From: an uncultured Opitutaceae bacterium
GTDB taxonomy: Bacteria > Verrucomicrobiota > Verrucomicrobiia > Opitutales > Opitutaceae
Direction of reading: 5' to 3'
Length of the DNA: 64,000 nucleotides
Assembly: GCA_937902925.1 (NCBI GenBank)
Contig: CALFNN010000006.1
Coordinates: 1-64,000 of the forward strand
A program made the position numbers and the translations under genes. This document shows positions 25,226 through 35,048 of this stretch, piece by piece. Each line of letters starts with the position of its first letter. Positions within the stretch are counted from its first letter, which is position 1. A model generated the notes under the pieces. That model saw nothing but the letters and a program-made list of their open reading frames with translations, was not told where the DNA came from and did not search any database.

Positions 25226-26416
25226 ATGACCAAGTTTGTCTCCTCCTCCGTCCGTTTTCTCGCGCCGCGCCGCCGCGTCGCTTTTGCGGCTGCGAGCCTT
25301 GTGCTTGCCGCCGTCGCCGTCCTCCATTTTACGAGCCGCGTCAACGCTGCCGGCTCTCCCGCCGCCCCGGTCGCGCCACCGGCGCCGGCGGTCACCGTCG
25401 CTCCAGTCGAGGAGAGGCTCATCACCGAATACGAAGACCTGACCGGGCATGTCGACGCGACCGAGACCGTCGAGCTGCGTGCCCGGGTCTCCGGGCACCT
25501 CGAGGCCGTCAGTTTCCAGGCGGGCCAGCTCGTGCAGAAGGGCGACGTCTTGTTCACGGTCGATCCGCGCTGGTATCAGGCGCAGTTCGATCTCGCCCGC
25601 GCCCGCGCCGATGTCGCCGGGCGCGAGGCCAAACGTGCCGACAACCTGCTCGCCGCGAAGGCGATCTCCGCAGAGGAAGCCGATGCCCGGCGCGCCCGCG
25701 CGGCCGAGGCGCGCGCCGAACTCGCGACGGCGCAGCTCGACCTCGAGCATACCGCCGTGCGGGCGCCGATCGCCGGCCGGGTGGGGCGGGCGCTCGTGAC
25801 GACGGGCAATCTCGTTTCCGGTTCGCCGGGCAACGCCACGCTCCTCACGACCATCGTGTCGACGGGCGAAGCCTACGTTTACGCCGATCTCGATGAGGGC
25901 GCGTTGCTACGATTCAACCGCCTCGTCCGTGAACACCGCCTCGCGACGAACCACGGTCGCGTGCTCGTCGACATGCAACTGGCCGACGAGTCGGACTATC
26001 CGCACCACGGCTACATCGAGTCGGCCGACAACCGCCTCGATCCCGCCACCGGGTCGCTGATGCTGCGGATGATCTTCCCGGACGCCGATCAGTCGCTCGT
26101 GCCCGGCTTGTTCGCCCGCGTGCGCGTGCCGATCAGCGCGCCGGAGCGGGCCTTGCTCGTCAGCGAGCGCGCGATCGGCACGGACCAGAGTCAAAAATTT
26201 GTCCTCGCGCTCGGCGTGAACAACACCGTCGTCTACCGCACGGTGAAGCTCGGCGGCGTGATCGAGGGCAAGCGCATCGTCCGTGACGGTCTCCACGCCG
26301 GCGACCAGATCGTTGTCAATGGCCTCCAACGCGTCCGACCCGGCATGACGGTCGCACCCGAACTCGCTGTTGCCACGCCCTCCGTCGAGCACACGGCGCA
26401 ACTCGCCAGCCGCTAA
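25226..26416 (+). CDS. RND periplasmic adaptor (MexE/AcrA-like)
   Basis: A 396-residue membrane fusion protein anchored by an N-terminal hydrophobic segment at about residues 17-35, without a lipobox cysteine. The lipoyl halves (LRARVSGHLEAVSFQAGQLV and HTAVRAPIAGRVGRALVTTG) flank a coiled-coil hairpin (about residues 110-165). YVYADLDEGALLRFNRL begins the beta-barrel domain, a MexE-like feature. It links the downstream permease to the outer-membrane channel at 31818. The leader before ATG 25226 is TTTCAACACC...CCC with no SD. Confidence 0.92.
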   Translation: MTKFVSSSVRFLAPRRRVAFAAASLVLAAVAVLHFTSRVNAAGSPAAPVAPPAPAVTVAPVEERLITEYEDLTGHVDATETVELRARVSGHLEAVSFQAGQLVQKGDVLFTVDPRWYQAQFDLARARADVAGREAKRADNLLAAKAISAEEADARRARAAEARAELATAQLDLEHTAVRAPIAGRVGRALVTTGNLVSGSPGNATLLTTIVSTGEAYVYADLDEGALLRFNRLVREHRLATNHGRVLVDMQLADESDYPHHGYIESADNRLDPATGSLMLRMIFPDADQSLVPGLFARVRVPISAPERALLVSERAIGTDQSQKFVLALGVNNTVVYRTVKLGGVIEGKRIVRDGLHAGDQIVVNGLQRVRPGMTVAPELAVATPSVEHTAQLASR

Positions 26417-26527
26417 GTCTGCCTTCGCCTGTCGCCGGCCGCCACGGCCGGTTTCGTTCCCACTCCCACGTCGCCTCCCTTCGCCCGGCCGCGCCCAGAT
26501 CCGCGGCTTCCGGCCACTGCCTTGCCC

Positions 26528-29500
26528 ATGAACTTCTCCGATTTCTTCATCAAGCGCCCGATTTTCGCAGGCGTGCTTTCGATCATCATTTTCCTGGTCG
26601 GTGCGATCGCGCTCACGCGCCTGCCGATCAGCGAATATCCCGAGGTCGTTCCGCCGACCGTCGTCGTCCGCGCCGTTTACCCTGGCGCCAATCCGAAAAC
26701 CATCTCCGAGACCGTCGCCGCGCCGCTCGAGCAGGCGATCAACGGCGTCGAGAACTCGCTCTACATGTTCTCGCAGGCGACGAGCGACGGCGTGATGACG
26801 CTCACCATCACGTTCAAGATCGGCACCAATCTCGATAACGCACAGGTGCAGGTCCAAAACCGCGTTTCGCAGGCGGAGCCCAAGCTGCCCGAGGAAGTCC
26901 GCCGCCTCGGCGTCACGACGACGAAGACCTCGCCCGACCTCCTGATGGTCGTCCACCTCTTCTCGCCCGACAATCGCTACGACGACATTTACGTCCGCAA
27001 TTACGCGACGCTGCAGGTGAAGGATGTCCTCGCCCGCCTCAACGGTGTCGGCCAGGTGCGGGTCTTCGGCTCCGGCGATTACGCGATGCGCGTCTGGCTC
27101 GATCCCAACAAGATTGCAGCCAAGGGACTGACCGCCTCGGACGTGGTCGCCGCCATCCGCGAACAAAACGTCCAGGTCGCCGCCGGCGGCGTCGGCCAGC
27201 AGCCGACGTCGCGTCCCGTCGACACCGAATACCTGATCAACACGAAGGGCCGGCTCACGAGCGAGGAGGAGTTCGGCGCCATCGTCGTGAAAACCGGGCC
27301 GCGCGGCGAGCGCGTGCAGTTGCGCGACGTCGCGCGGATCGAGCTCGGCGCCTCCGAATACGCGCTCCGCTCGCTGCTCAACAACAAGCCCGCCGTCGCC
27401 CTGCCGATCGCGCAGCTGCCCGGCTCGAACGCCATCGCAACCTCCGACGCCGTGCGCGCCACGATGAAGGAGCTGAAGAAGAATTTCCCCGACGGCCTCG
27501 ACTACAACATCGTCTACGACCCGACGATCTTCGTCCGCGAGTCCATCCGCGCCGTCGTGCACACGCTCCTCGAGGCGATCGTGCTGGTCGTGCTCGTGGT
27601 CATCCTGTTCCTCCAGACCTGGCGCGCGTCGATCATCCCGCTCGTCGCGGTCCCGGTGTCGCTCGTCGGCACGTTTGCCGTGATGCACGCGCTCGGGTTC
27701 TCAATCAACGCCCTCTCGCTGTTCGGCCTCGTGCTCGCGATCGGCATCGTCGTGGACGACGCGATCGTCGTCGTCGAAAACGTCGAGCGCAACATCGCCC
27801 TCGGCCGCACGCCGTTCGAGGCGACGCGGCAGGCGATGCGCGAGGTGACGGGCCCGATCGTCGCGACCGCGCTCGTGCTCTCCGCGGTGTTCATCCCGAC
27901 CGCGTTCATCACCGGGCTCACCGGCCAGTTCTACAAGCAGTTCGCGATCACCATCGCGATCTCGACCGTCATCTCCGCGTTCAACTCACTCACGCTTTCG
28001 CCGGCACTCAGCGCGCTGCTCCTCCGCGATCACCGCGCGCCGAAGGATGCGCTCACCCGGGGAATGGATTTCGCATTCGGCTGGTTCTTCCGGCCGTTCA
28101 ACCGCTTCTTCGACTGGGCATCGCGCAAGTATTCCGGTGGCGTCGCGCGCCTGCTGCGGCTTTCCGCCATCGCGTTGGTCGTCTATGCAGGATTGCTCGC
28201 GTTCACCGGGTTCTCGTTCAAGAAAATCCCGACGGGCTTCGTGCCGACGCAGGACAAGCAATACCTCGTGGCGTTCGCGCAGCTCCCGGCCGCCGCGTCG
28301 CTCGAACGCACCGACGCCGTGATCCGCCGGATGAGCGAGATCGCGCTGAAGCATCCCGGCGTCGCCAACGCCATCGCGTTTCCCGGGCTCTCGATCAATG
28401 GCTTCACCAACTCGGCCAACAGCGGCATCGTGTTCGTCGGCCTGAAGCCGTTCGAGGAACGCAAGGCGAAGGAACTCGGCGGCCAGGCGATCGCGGAGGC
28501 GTTGCAGGCGGAATTCGCGCAGGTGCAGGACGCCTACATCGCGATCTTCCCGCCGCCGCCCGTGCAGGGTCTCGGGACCATCGGCGGCTTCAAGCTCTAC
28601 GTCGAGGATCGCGGCGACAACGGCCTCGATGCGCTGTTCGGCGCCACCCAGTCGCTCATCGGCAAGGCGGCACAGACTCCCGGGCTCGCAGGCGTGTTCT
28701 CGAGCTTCACGATCAACACGCCGCAGCTCGACGCCGAGGTCGACCGCGTGAAGGCAAAGACGCAGGGCGTGCCGCTCCAGAACGTTTTCGAGACGATGCA
28801 GATCAACCTCGGCTCGCTCTACGTGAACGATTTCAACCGTTTCGGCCGCACCTATCAGGTCGTGGCGCAGGCGGACGCGCAGTTCCGGGAAAAGCCCGAG
28901 GACATCCTCCGCCTCAAGACCCGCAACGCCGCCGGCCAGCTCGTTCCGCTCGGCTCGCTGGTCAGCGTCCACGAAGCCTACGGCCCGGACCGCGTGATGC
29001 GCTACAACGGCTATCCCGCCGCCGAGATCAACGGCGCGCCCGCGCCCGGCTACAGTTCCGGCCAGGCCGAGGCGATCATCCAGAAACTCGCTGACGAGAA
29101 TCTTCCGCGCGGCATGGCGCTGGAGTGGACGGAGCTCACGTTCCAAAAAATCCTCGCGGGCAACGCCGGCCTCTGGGTCTACCCGCTGAGCATGCTGCTC
29201 GTCTTCCTCGTGCTTGCGGCGCAATACGAGAGCTTCCGGCTGCCGTTCGCGGTGATCCTCATCGTGCCGATGGCGTTGTTCTCCGCGATGCTCGGCCTCT
29301 GGCTGACGCACGGCGAAAACAACGTCTTCACGCAGATCGGCCTGATCGTGCTCATCGGTCTCGCGGCCAAGAACGCGATCCTGATCGTCGAGTTCGCGCT
29401 CAAGCGCCGGGAAGAGGGCGAGAGCATCGTCGACGCCGCCCTCGACGCCGCCCGCCTCCGGCTGCGGCCGATCCTGATGACGTCGATCGCGTTCATCGCG

Positions 29501-29701
29501 GGCGTGTTTCCGCTCGTGGTGAGCACCGGCGCCGGTGCCGAGATGCGCCGGGCGATGGGCGTCGCGGTCTTCGCCGGGATGATCGGGGTGACGTTCTTCG
29601 GCCTCTTCCTGACGCCGGTCTTCTACGTCGTCCTCGAAAAACTCGGCGTCCGCAAACCCGCAGCCGCCGCGCTGCCCACAGCCGCGCCACAGTCCGTCTG
29701 A
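26528..29701 (+). CDS. RND multidrug efflux permease (HAE1, MexF/AcrB-like)
   Basis: A 1057-residue proton-driven exporter. The start MNFSDFFIKRPIFAGVLSI is typical of the AcrB/MexF branch. The proton relay is in LAIGIVVDDAIVVVENVERN near residue 400. The loop EVVPPTVVVRAVYPGANPKT and the C-terminal helices (LIGLAAKNAILIVEFALKRR) match. I chose ATG 26528; a TTG two codons earlier is also in frame. It lies 111 nt after the adaptor and 43 nt before the SDR gene, in the TetR cluster. Confidence 0.95.
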   Translation: MNFSDFFIKRPIFAGVLSIIIFLVGAIALTRLPISEYPEVVPPTVVVRAVYPGANPKTISETVAAPLEQAINGVENSLYMFSQATSDGVMTLTITFKIGTNLDNAQVQVQNRVSQAEPKLPEEVRRLGVTTTKTSPDLLMVVHLFSPDNRYDDIYVRNYATLQVKDVLARLNGVGQVRVFGSGDYAMRVWLDPNKIAAKGLTASDVVAAIREQNVQVAAGGVGQQPTSRPVDTEYLINTKGRLTSEEEFGAIVVKTGPRGERVQLRDVARIELGASEYALRSLLNNKPAVALPIAQLPGSNAIATSDAVRATMKELKKNFPDGLDYNIVYDPTIFVRESIRAVVHTLLEAIVLVVLVVILFLQTWRASIIPLVAVPVSLVGTFAVMHALGFSINALSLFGLVLAIGIVVDDAIVVVENVERNIALGRTPFEATRQAMREVTGPIVATALVLSAVFIPTAFITGLTGQFYKQFAITIAISTVISAFNSLTLSPALSALLLRDHRAPKDALTRGMDFAFGWFFRPFNRFFDWASRKYSGGVARLLRLSAIALVVYAGLLAFTGFSFKKIPTGFVPTQDKQYLVAFAQLPAAASLERTDAVIRRMSEIALKHPGVANAIAFPGLSINGFTNSANSGIVFVGLKPFEERKAKELGGQAIAEALQAEFAQVQDAYIAIFPPPPVQGLGTIGGFKLYVEDRGDNGLDALFGATQSLIGKAAQTPGLAGVFSSFTINTPQLDAEVDRVKAKTQGVPLQNVFETMQINLGSLYVNDFNRFGRTYQVVAQADAQFREKPEDILRLKTRNAAGQLVPLGSLVSVHEAYGPDRVMRYNGYPAAEINGAPAPGYSSGQAEAIIQKLADENLPRGMALEWTELTFQKILAGNAGLWVYPLSMLLVFLVLAAQYESFRLPFAVILIVPMALFSAMLGLWLTHGENNVFTQIGLIVLIGLAAKNAILIVEFALKRREEGESIVDAALDAARLRLRPILMTSIAFIAGVFPLVVSTGAGAEMRRAMGVAVFAGMIGVTFFGLFLTPVFYVVLEKLGVRKPAAAALPTAAPQSV

Positions 29702-29744
29702 CCCGCTCCTTCACTCCCACCGTAACTCAAAACTCAAAACCAAC

Positions 29745-30506
29745 ATGTCCACGATCACACCAAAACTTTCAGGAAAAGTTGCTCTCGTCACCGGCGCCTC
29801 CAAGGGCATCGGCGCTTCCATCGCCAAGCACCTCGCCGCCGCGGGTGCGTCCGTCGTCGTCAATTATGCCTCGAGCAAATCCGGCGCCGACAAAGTTGTC
29901 GCCGAAATCACCGCCGCGGGCGGCAAGGCCGTCGCCATCCGGGGCGATGTCGCCCAGCCGGCCGACATCGTGCGACTCATCAGCGAGACGAAGGCCGCTT
30001 TCGGCAAGCTCGACATCCTCGTGAACAACGCCGGCGTCTACGAGTTCGCGCCGCTCGAAGCCATCACGCCCGAGCATTTTCACCGCCAGTTCAATATCAA
30101 CGTCCTCGGCCTGCTCCTGACCACGCGGGAGGCGGTGAAGCTTTTCCCGGCGACGGGCGGCAGCGTGATCAACATCGGTTCGGTCGTCAGCGCTGTCACT
30201 CCGCCGGCGAGCGCCGTCTATACCGCCACGAAGGGCGCGGTCGACGCGATCACGGGCGTGCTCTCCAAGGAACTCGGTCCGAAGGGCATCCGCGTCAACG
30301 CGCTCAACCCGGGCATCGTCGAGACCGAGGGCGCGCATGCGGCCGGCTTCATCGGCTCGGACTTCGAGAAGAACGCGCACACGCAGACGCCGCTCGGCCG
30401 CACCGGCCAGCCGCAGGACATCGCCCGGATCGCCGTCTTCCTCGCGTCCGACGATTCCGGCTGGCTGACCGGCGAGAAACTCCGGGCCGGCGGTGGCATG
30501 CACTGA
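29745..30506 (+). CDS. SDR-family oxidoreductase
   Basis: A 253-residue classical short-chain dehydrogenase/reductase. The cofactor motif TGASKGIGASIAKHL is at about residues 17-31, with NNAG near 90. The catalytic Ser is in INIGSVVS, and Tyr/Lys in YTATKGA. The ending DDSGWLTGEKLRAGGGMH is the normal family tail. It resembles FabG-like and glucose-dehydrogenase-like enzymes, and probably uses NADP on a carbonyl compound. Its place between the pump and the MFS exporter suggests it modifies the exported or toxic compound. The leader AACTCAAAACTCAAAACCAA lacks an SD. Confidence 0.9.
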   Translation: MSTITPKLSGKVALVTGASKGIGASIAKHLAAAGASVVVNYASSKSGADKVVAEITAAGGKAVAIRGDVAQPADIVRLISETKAAFGKLDILVNNAGVYEFAPLEAITPEHFHRQFNINVLGLLLTTREAVKLFPATGGSVINIGSVVSAVTPPASAVYTATKGAVDAITGVLSKELGPKGIRVNALNPGIVETEGAHAAGFIGSDFEKNAHTQTPLGRTGQPQDIARIAVFLASDDSGWLTGEKLRAGGGMH

Positions 30507-30576
30507 CCGCCCCACCGGGCTCCCTGCGGTCGCCACAACCGCGGGCCAAAGATCGTCTCCCTCAATTCTCGTTCCC

Positions 30577-31791
30577 ATGAATTTCTGGACCAAACTTTTC
30601 TATCTCGCGCTCGGCGCGTTCGCCATCGGCACTGAAAGTTATGTGGTCGCCGGCGTGTTGCCGACGATCGCCGCGGACCTCGGGGTGACGGTGCCCATCG
30701 CCGGGCAGCTCATCACGGCCTTCGCGCTCACCTATGCGCTCGGCTCGCCGCTGATCGCAGTCGCCACCGGCGACATGGACCGCCGCCGGCTCCTGATCCT
30801 TTCGCTGACGACGTTCGGCGCGTTCAATCTCGTCGCCGCTCTCTCGCATTCCTACGCGCTCCTGTTTGTCGCGCGCATTGGGATGGGTTTGTCGGCGGGG
30901 ACATTCATGCCGGCCGCCAGCGCTTATGCCGTGGCCGCGACCCACGCGGATCATCGCGGCCGCGCGCTTTCGATCATCTATGGCGGTCTCACGGTCGCGA
31001 TGGTGATCGGTGCGCCCATCGGCGTGCTGCTCGGCGAACATTTCGGGTGGCGCGTCATCTTCGTCGGCGTGGCGGCGCTGACCGGCGTGGCGCTGACCGG
31101 ACTCGGGTTCACACTGCAACCGATCCGGCACGCCGCGTCCGCGACACTCGCAGAACGCATCGCGATCGCCCGCCGGCCCGACGTGCTGGGCACGCTGGCG
31201 GTGACGGTGATCACGATTTCCGGTGCCTACACCGTTTATTCGTATCTCGCCCCGTTTTTGCAGCAGACCTCGCATCTCACCGGCGACGCCGTGGCGTTGG
31301 TGATGTTTCTCTTCGGGTTGGGCAGCACCGCGGGTAACTTTCTCTCGGGCGCGGCCGTCGACCGGATCGGACCGCGCCGCGTGATCGGCACGATCTTGAC
31401 CGGGTTGATCGGACTCTTTGCCGCGCTTTCGCTGGCCGGCACGCTTTTTCCGCCGGGCGTCGCCCGATGGATCATCGTGCCGCTCATCGCGCTGTGGGGT
31501 TTCGTCGGCTTCTCCTTTCCGTCCGCGCAGCAGGCCTACATCGTGACGCTCGCGCCGCGCCTCGCGCCCATCACGCTTTCGCTTAACGCGTCCGCGATCT
31601 ATCTTGGCGCCTCGCTTGGCGCGGTGCTCGGTTCCCTTGTCGTGGCCCATCGCGAAGTCGTCGCGCTCGGCTGGGCTGCCGCGGGGTGCGAGATCGTGGC
31701 CGTGCTCGCTCTGCAATTCACGCGCCGGCGTCGCGCCGTCGCTGCGCCCGCCGCCGAGCCGGCGGAGGAACCGCTCTCAAAGGCCGCGTGA
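30577..31791 (+). CDS. MFS exporter, DHA1 (AraJ/PbuE-like) family
   Basis: A 404-residue transporter with 12 hydrophobic helices. GTESYVVAGVLPTIAADLGV in helix 1 and GSPLIAVATGDMDRRRLLI, the DHA1 motif A region, are typical of drug and sugar-efflux exporters such as AraJ, YdhP and PbuE. Substrate unknown. I chose ATG 30577; an upstream in-frame ATG at 30493 lies inside the SDR gene. It overlaps nothing and is followed 26 nt later by the outer-membrane channel. Confidence 0.9.
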   Translation: MNFWTKLFYLALGAFAIGTESYVVAGVLPTIAADLGVTVPIAGQLITAFALTYALGSPLIAVATGDMDRRRLLILSLTTFGAFNLVAALSHSYALLFVARIGMGLSAGTFMPAASAYAVAATHADHRGRALSIIYGGLTVAMVIGAPIGVLLGEHFGWRVIFVGVAALTGVALTGLGFTLQPIRHAASATLAERIAIARRPDVLGTLAVTVITISGAYTVYSYLAPFLQQTSHLTGDAVALVMFLFGLGSTAGNFLSGAAVDRIGPRRVIGTILTGLIGLFAALSLAGTLFPPGVARWIIVPLIALWGFVGFSFPSAQQAYIVTLAPRLAPITLSLNASAIYLGASLGAVLGSLVVAHREVVALGWAAAGCEIVAVLALQFTRRRRAVAAPAAEPAEEPLSKAA

Positions 31792-31817
31792 TTGGGTTGG
31801 ATTCGAATCTCAAAACC

Positions 31818-33260
31818 ATGAAATACGCACTTTATCTTGTCGCTTCCGCCGTCTCCGCCGTCGCGGCGCTTCCGACCGTCGGCCCTGACTACACGCGTCC
31901 GGCGGTCACCGCGCCCGCCGCGTATCGTGACGCCGATAGTCCCAACACGTGGAAGACCGCCGAGCCCGCCGATGCATTGGCCCGCGGCGAGTGGTGGAAA
32001 CTCTTCGGCGATTCCACGCTCAACGCCCTCGAGTCGCGTGCGCTTGCCGGCAGCCAGGATCTGCGCGCCTCGGCCGCCCGGGTCGAGCAGGCGCGGGCCG
32101 CCGCCGGCGCCGTCCGCGGCGCCTACTGGCCGCAGGTGGCCGTCGGCGGATCGGTCACGCGCGAACAGACGTCGTCCACGACCGCCAACGTGTTTCCCGC
32201 TCCGTTGACCACGACCTACCGCACTCCGCTTGCTGCGGCGTGGGAGCTCGATCTTTTTGGCCGGGTGCGCCGTCAGACGGAAAGCGCCCGCGACGACGCC
32301 GAGGCGAGTGCCGCGACGTTTGAGTCCGTGCGACTCGTGCTCACGGCGGACGTCGCCGCGAATTATTTCACGCTGCGGGCGCTGGACCGTGAGGTGGCCT
32401 TGCTGCAGGACACGGTGGCGCTGCGACGCCACGCGCTCGAGTTGGTTGACGCCCGCGTTCAGAACGGTGCCGGCGCCGAGCTCGACACGGCGCGAGCCGA
32501 GACCGAGGTCGCGGCGGCCGAAGCCGAGGCGGCGGCGGTTGCAAACCGGCGGGCGACGGTGCAGGACGCGCTGGCCGTGCTGGTCGGCGAACCGGCGCCG
32601 AGCTTTGCGCTCGCGGCGACCGACGGTCAGCTCGCCGTGCCGCCGGCAGTCCCGGCCGGACTGCCGTCCGATCTGCTCGAACGCCGTCCGGACGTCGCCG
32701 CCGCGGAGCGCGAGCTGGCTGCGGCGAATGCCCGGATCGGCGTGGCGAAGGCGGCCTTCTTTCCGGCGATCTCGCTGACCGGCACCGCTGGATTTGCCAG
32801 CGGCGACCTCGACCGCCTGACCAACGCGGATTCACGCATCTGGTCGATCGGGCCGAGCCTCTATCTCCCGATTTTTCAAGGCGGACGCAATCGCGCGAAC
32901 CTCGCGCGTAGTCGCGCCGCCTACGACGAGGCGGTGGCCGCTTACCGGCAGCACGTGCTCGTCGCGCTGCGCGAGGTGCAGGACGCGCTCACGGCGGGCA
33001 AGCTGCTCGCGGAGCAATCGGCGGCGCAGGATCGCGCGCTCGCCTCCGCCCGGCGCGCCGCGGCGCTCGTGCAGACGCGCTACGATGCCGGCTACGTGGC
33101 CTACTTCGAGGTCATCGATGCGCAACGCACCTCGCTCGCGACGGAACGCGCGTCCGTCGAGCTGGCCGCGCTGCGGCTCAACACGGACGTCGCCTTGATC
33201 AAGGCCCTGGGCGGCGGCTGGGAGAATCCGTTTCGCGCGGCCGCTGTGGCCCAAAAGTAA
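31818..33260 (+). CDS. OprM-type outer-membrane efflux channel lacking the lipid-anchor cysteine
   Basis: A 480-residue TolC/OprM-superfamily protein. The N-terminus VGPDYTRPAV and LARGEWWKLFGDSTLNALES, two helical repeats, LPSDLLERRPDVAAAERELA and the C-terminal SIGPSLYLPIFQGGRNRANL are all NodT/OprM hallmarks. These proteins normally have a lipobox Cys just before VGPDY; here the sequence is VSAVAALPTVGPDY with no Cys, so it is probably not lipidated and cleaved instead by signal peptidase I. It completes the tripartite pump with the adaptor and permease upstream. The preceding leader CTCAAAACC has no SD. Confidence 0.92.
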   Translation: MKYALYLVASAVSAVAALPTVGPDYTRPAVTAPAAYRDADSPNTWKTAEPADALARGEWWKLFGDSTLNALESRALAGSQDLRASAARVEQARAAAGAVRGAYWPQVAVGGSVTREQTSSTTANVFPAPLTTTYRTPLAAAWELDLFGRVRRQTESARDDAEASAATFESVRLVLTADVAANYFTLRALDREVALLQDTVALRRHALELVDARVQNGAGAELDTARAETEVAAAEAEAAAVANRRATVQDALAVLVGEPAPSFALAATDGQLAVPPAVPAGLPSDLLERRPDVAAAERELAAANARIGVAKAAFFPAISLTGTAGFASGDLDRLTNADSRIWSIGPSLYLPIFQGGRNRANLARSRAAYDEAVAAYRQHVLVALREVQDALTAGKLLAEQSAAQDRALASARRAAALVQTRYDAGYVAYFEVIDAQRTSLATERASVELAALRLNTDVALIKALGGGWENPFRAAAVAQK

Positions 33261-33288
33261 CCTACCCTCCGGTGATGCCGCCGTCGTC

Positions 33289-33366
33289 ATGATCCCCGTT
33301 ATATTGGTGCTCGTTGCACTCGTGGCCTTCACCGCCTGGGACGCGGGCGAAAAGGACCGTTTCTAA
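33289..33366 (+). CDS. Possible 25-residue single-span membrane peptide
   Basis: ATG 33289 to TAA 33366 encodes a 25-residue peptide: a 16-residue hydrophobic stretch (IPVILVLVALVAFTAW) followed by DAGEKDRF. That is a complete transmembrane helix with a charged tail, comparable in architecture to tiny accessory subunits such as KdpF or AcrZ. It lies 28 nt after the outer-membrane channel gene and before osmC. No clear SD. Whether it is translated is unknown. Confidence 0.4.
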   Translation: MIPVILVLVALVAFTAWDAGEKDRF

Positions 33367-33470
33367 GACCGGCGCCGATTTTTCCGCGACGGCTGGCACT
33401 CGGCGACGGAGTGTGTTTACTCCGGCGTCGTTCGTTTCCCTCAACCCTCAATCATCAACCCATCGATCCC

Positions 33471-34975
<1,505 letters not shown>

Positions 34976-35048
34976 CGTAGCGCCCGTCGACGACCGCGCG
35001 ATTTTTTGCGTAACGTTTCGCGGCGCGCGCGGTTCTTCCCGTGCCGCC

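Noticed and set aside
30493-30576. Upstream in-frame ATG for the MFS exporter
   Set aside because: It would overlap the SDR gene and add a non-membrane, unconserved N-terminus; the ATG at 30577 opens directly on helix 1.
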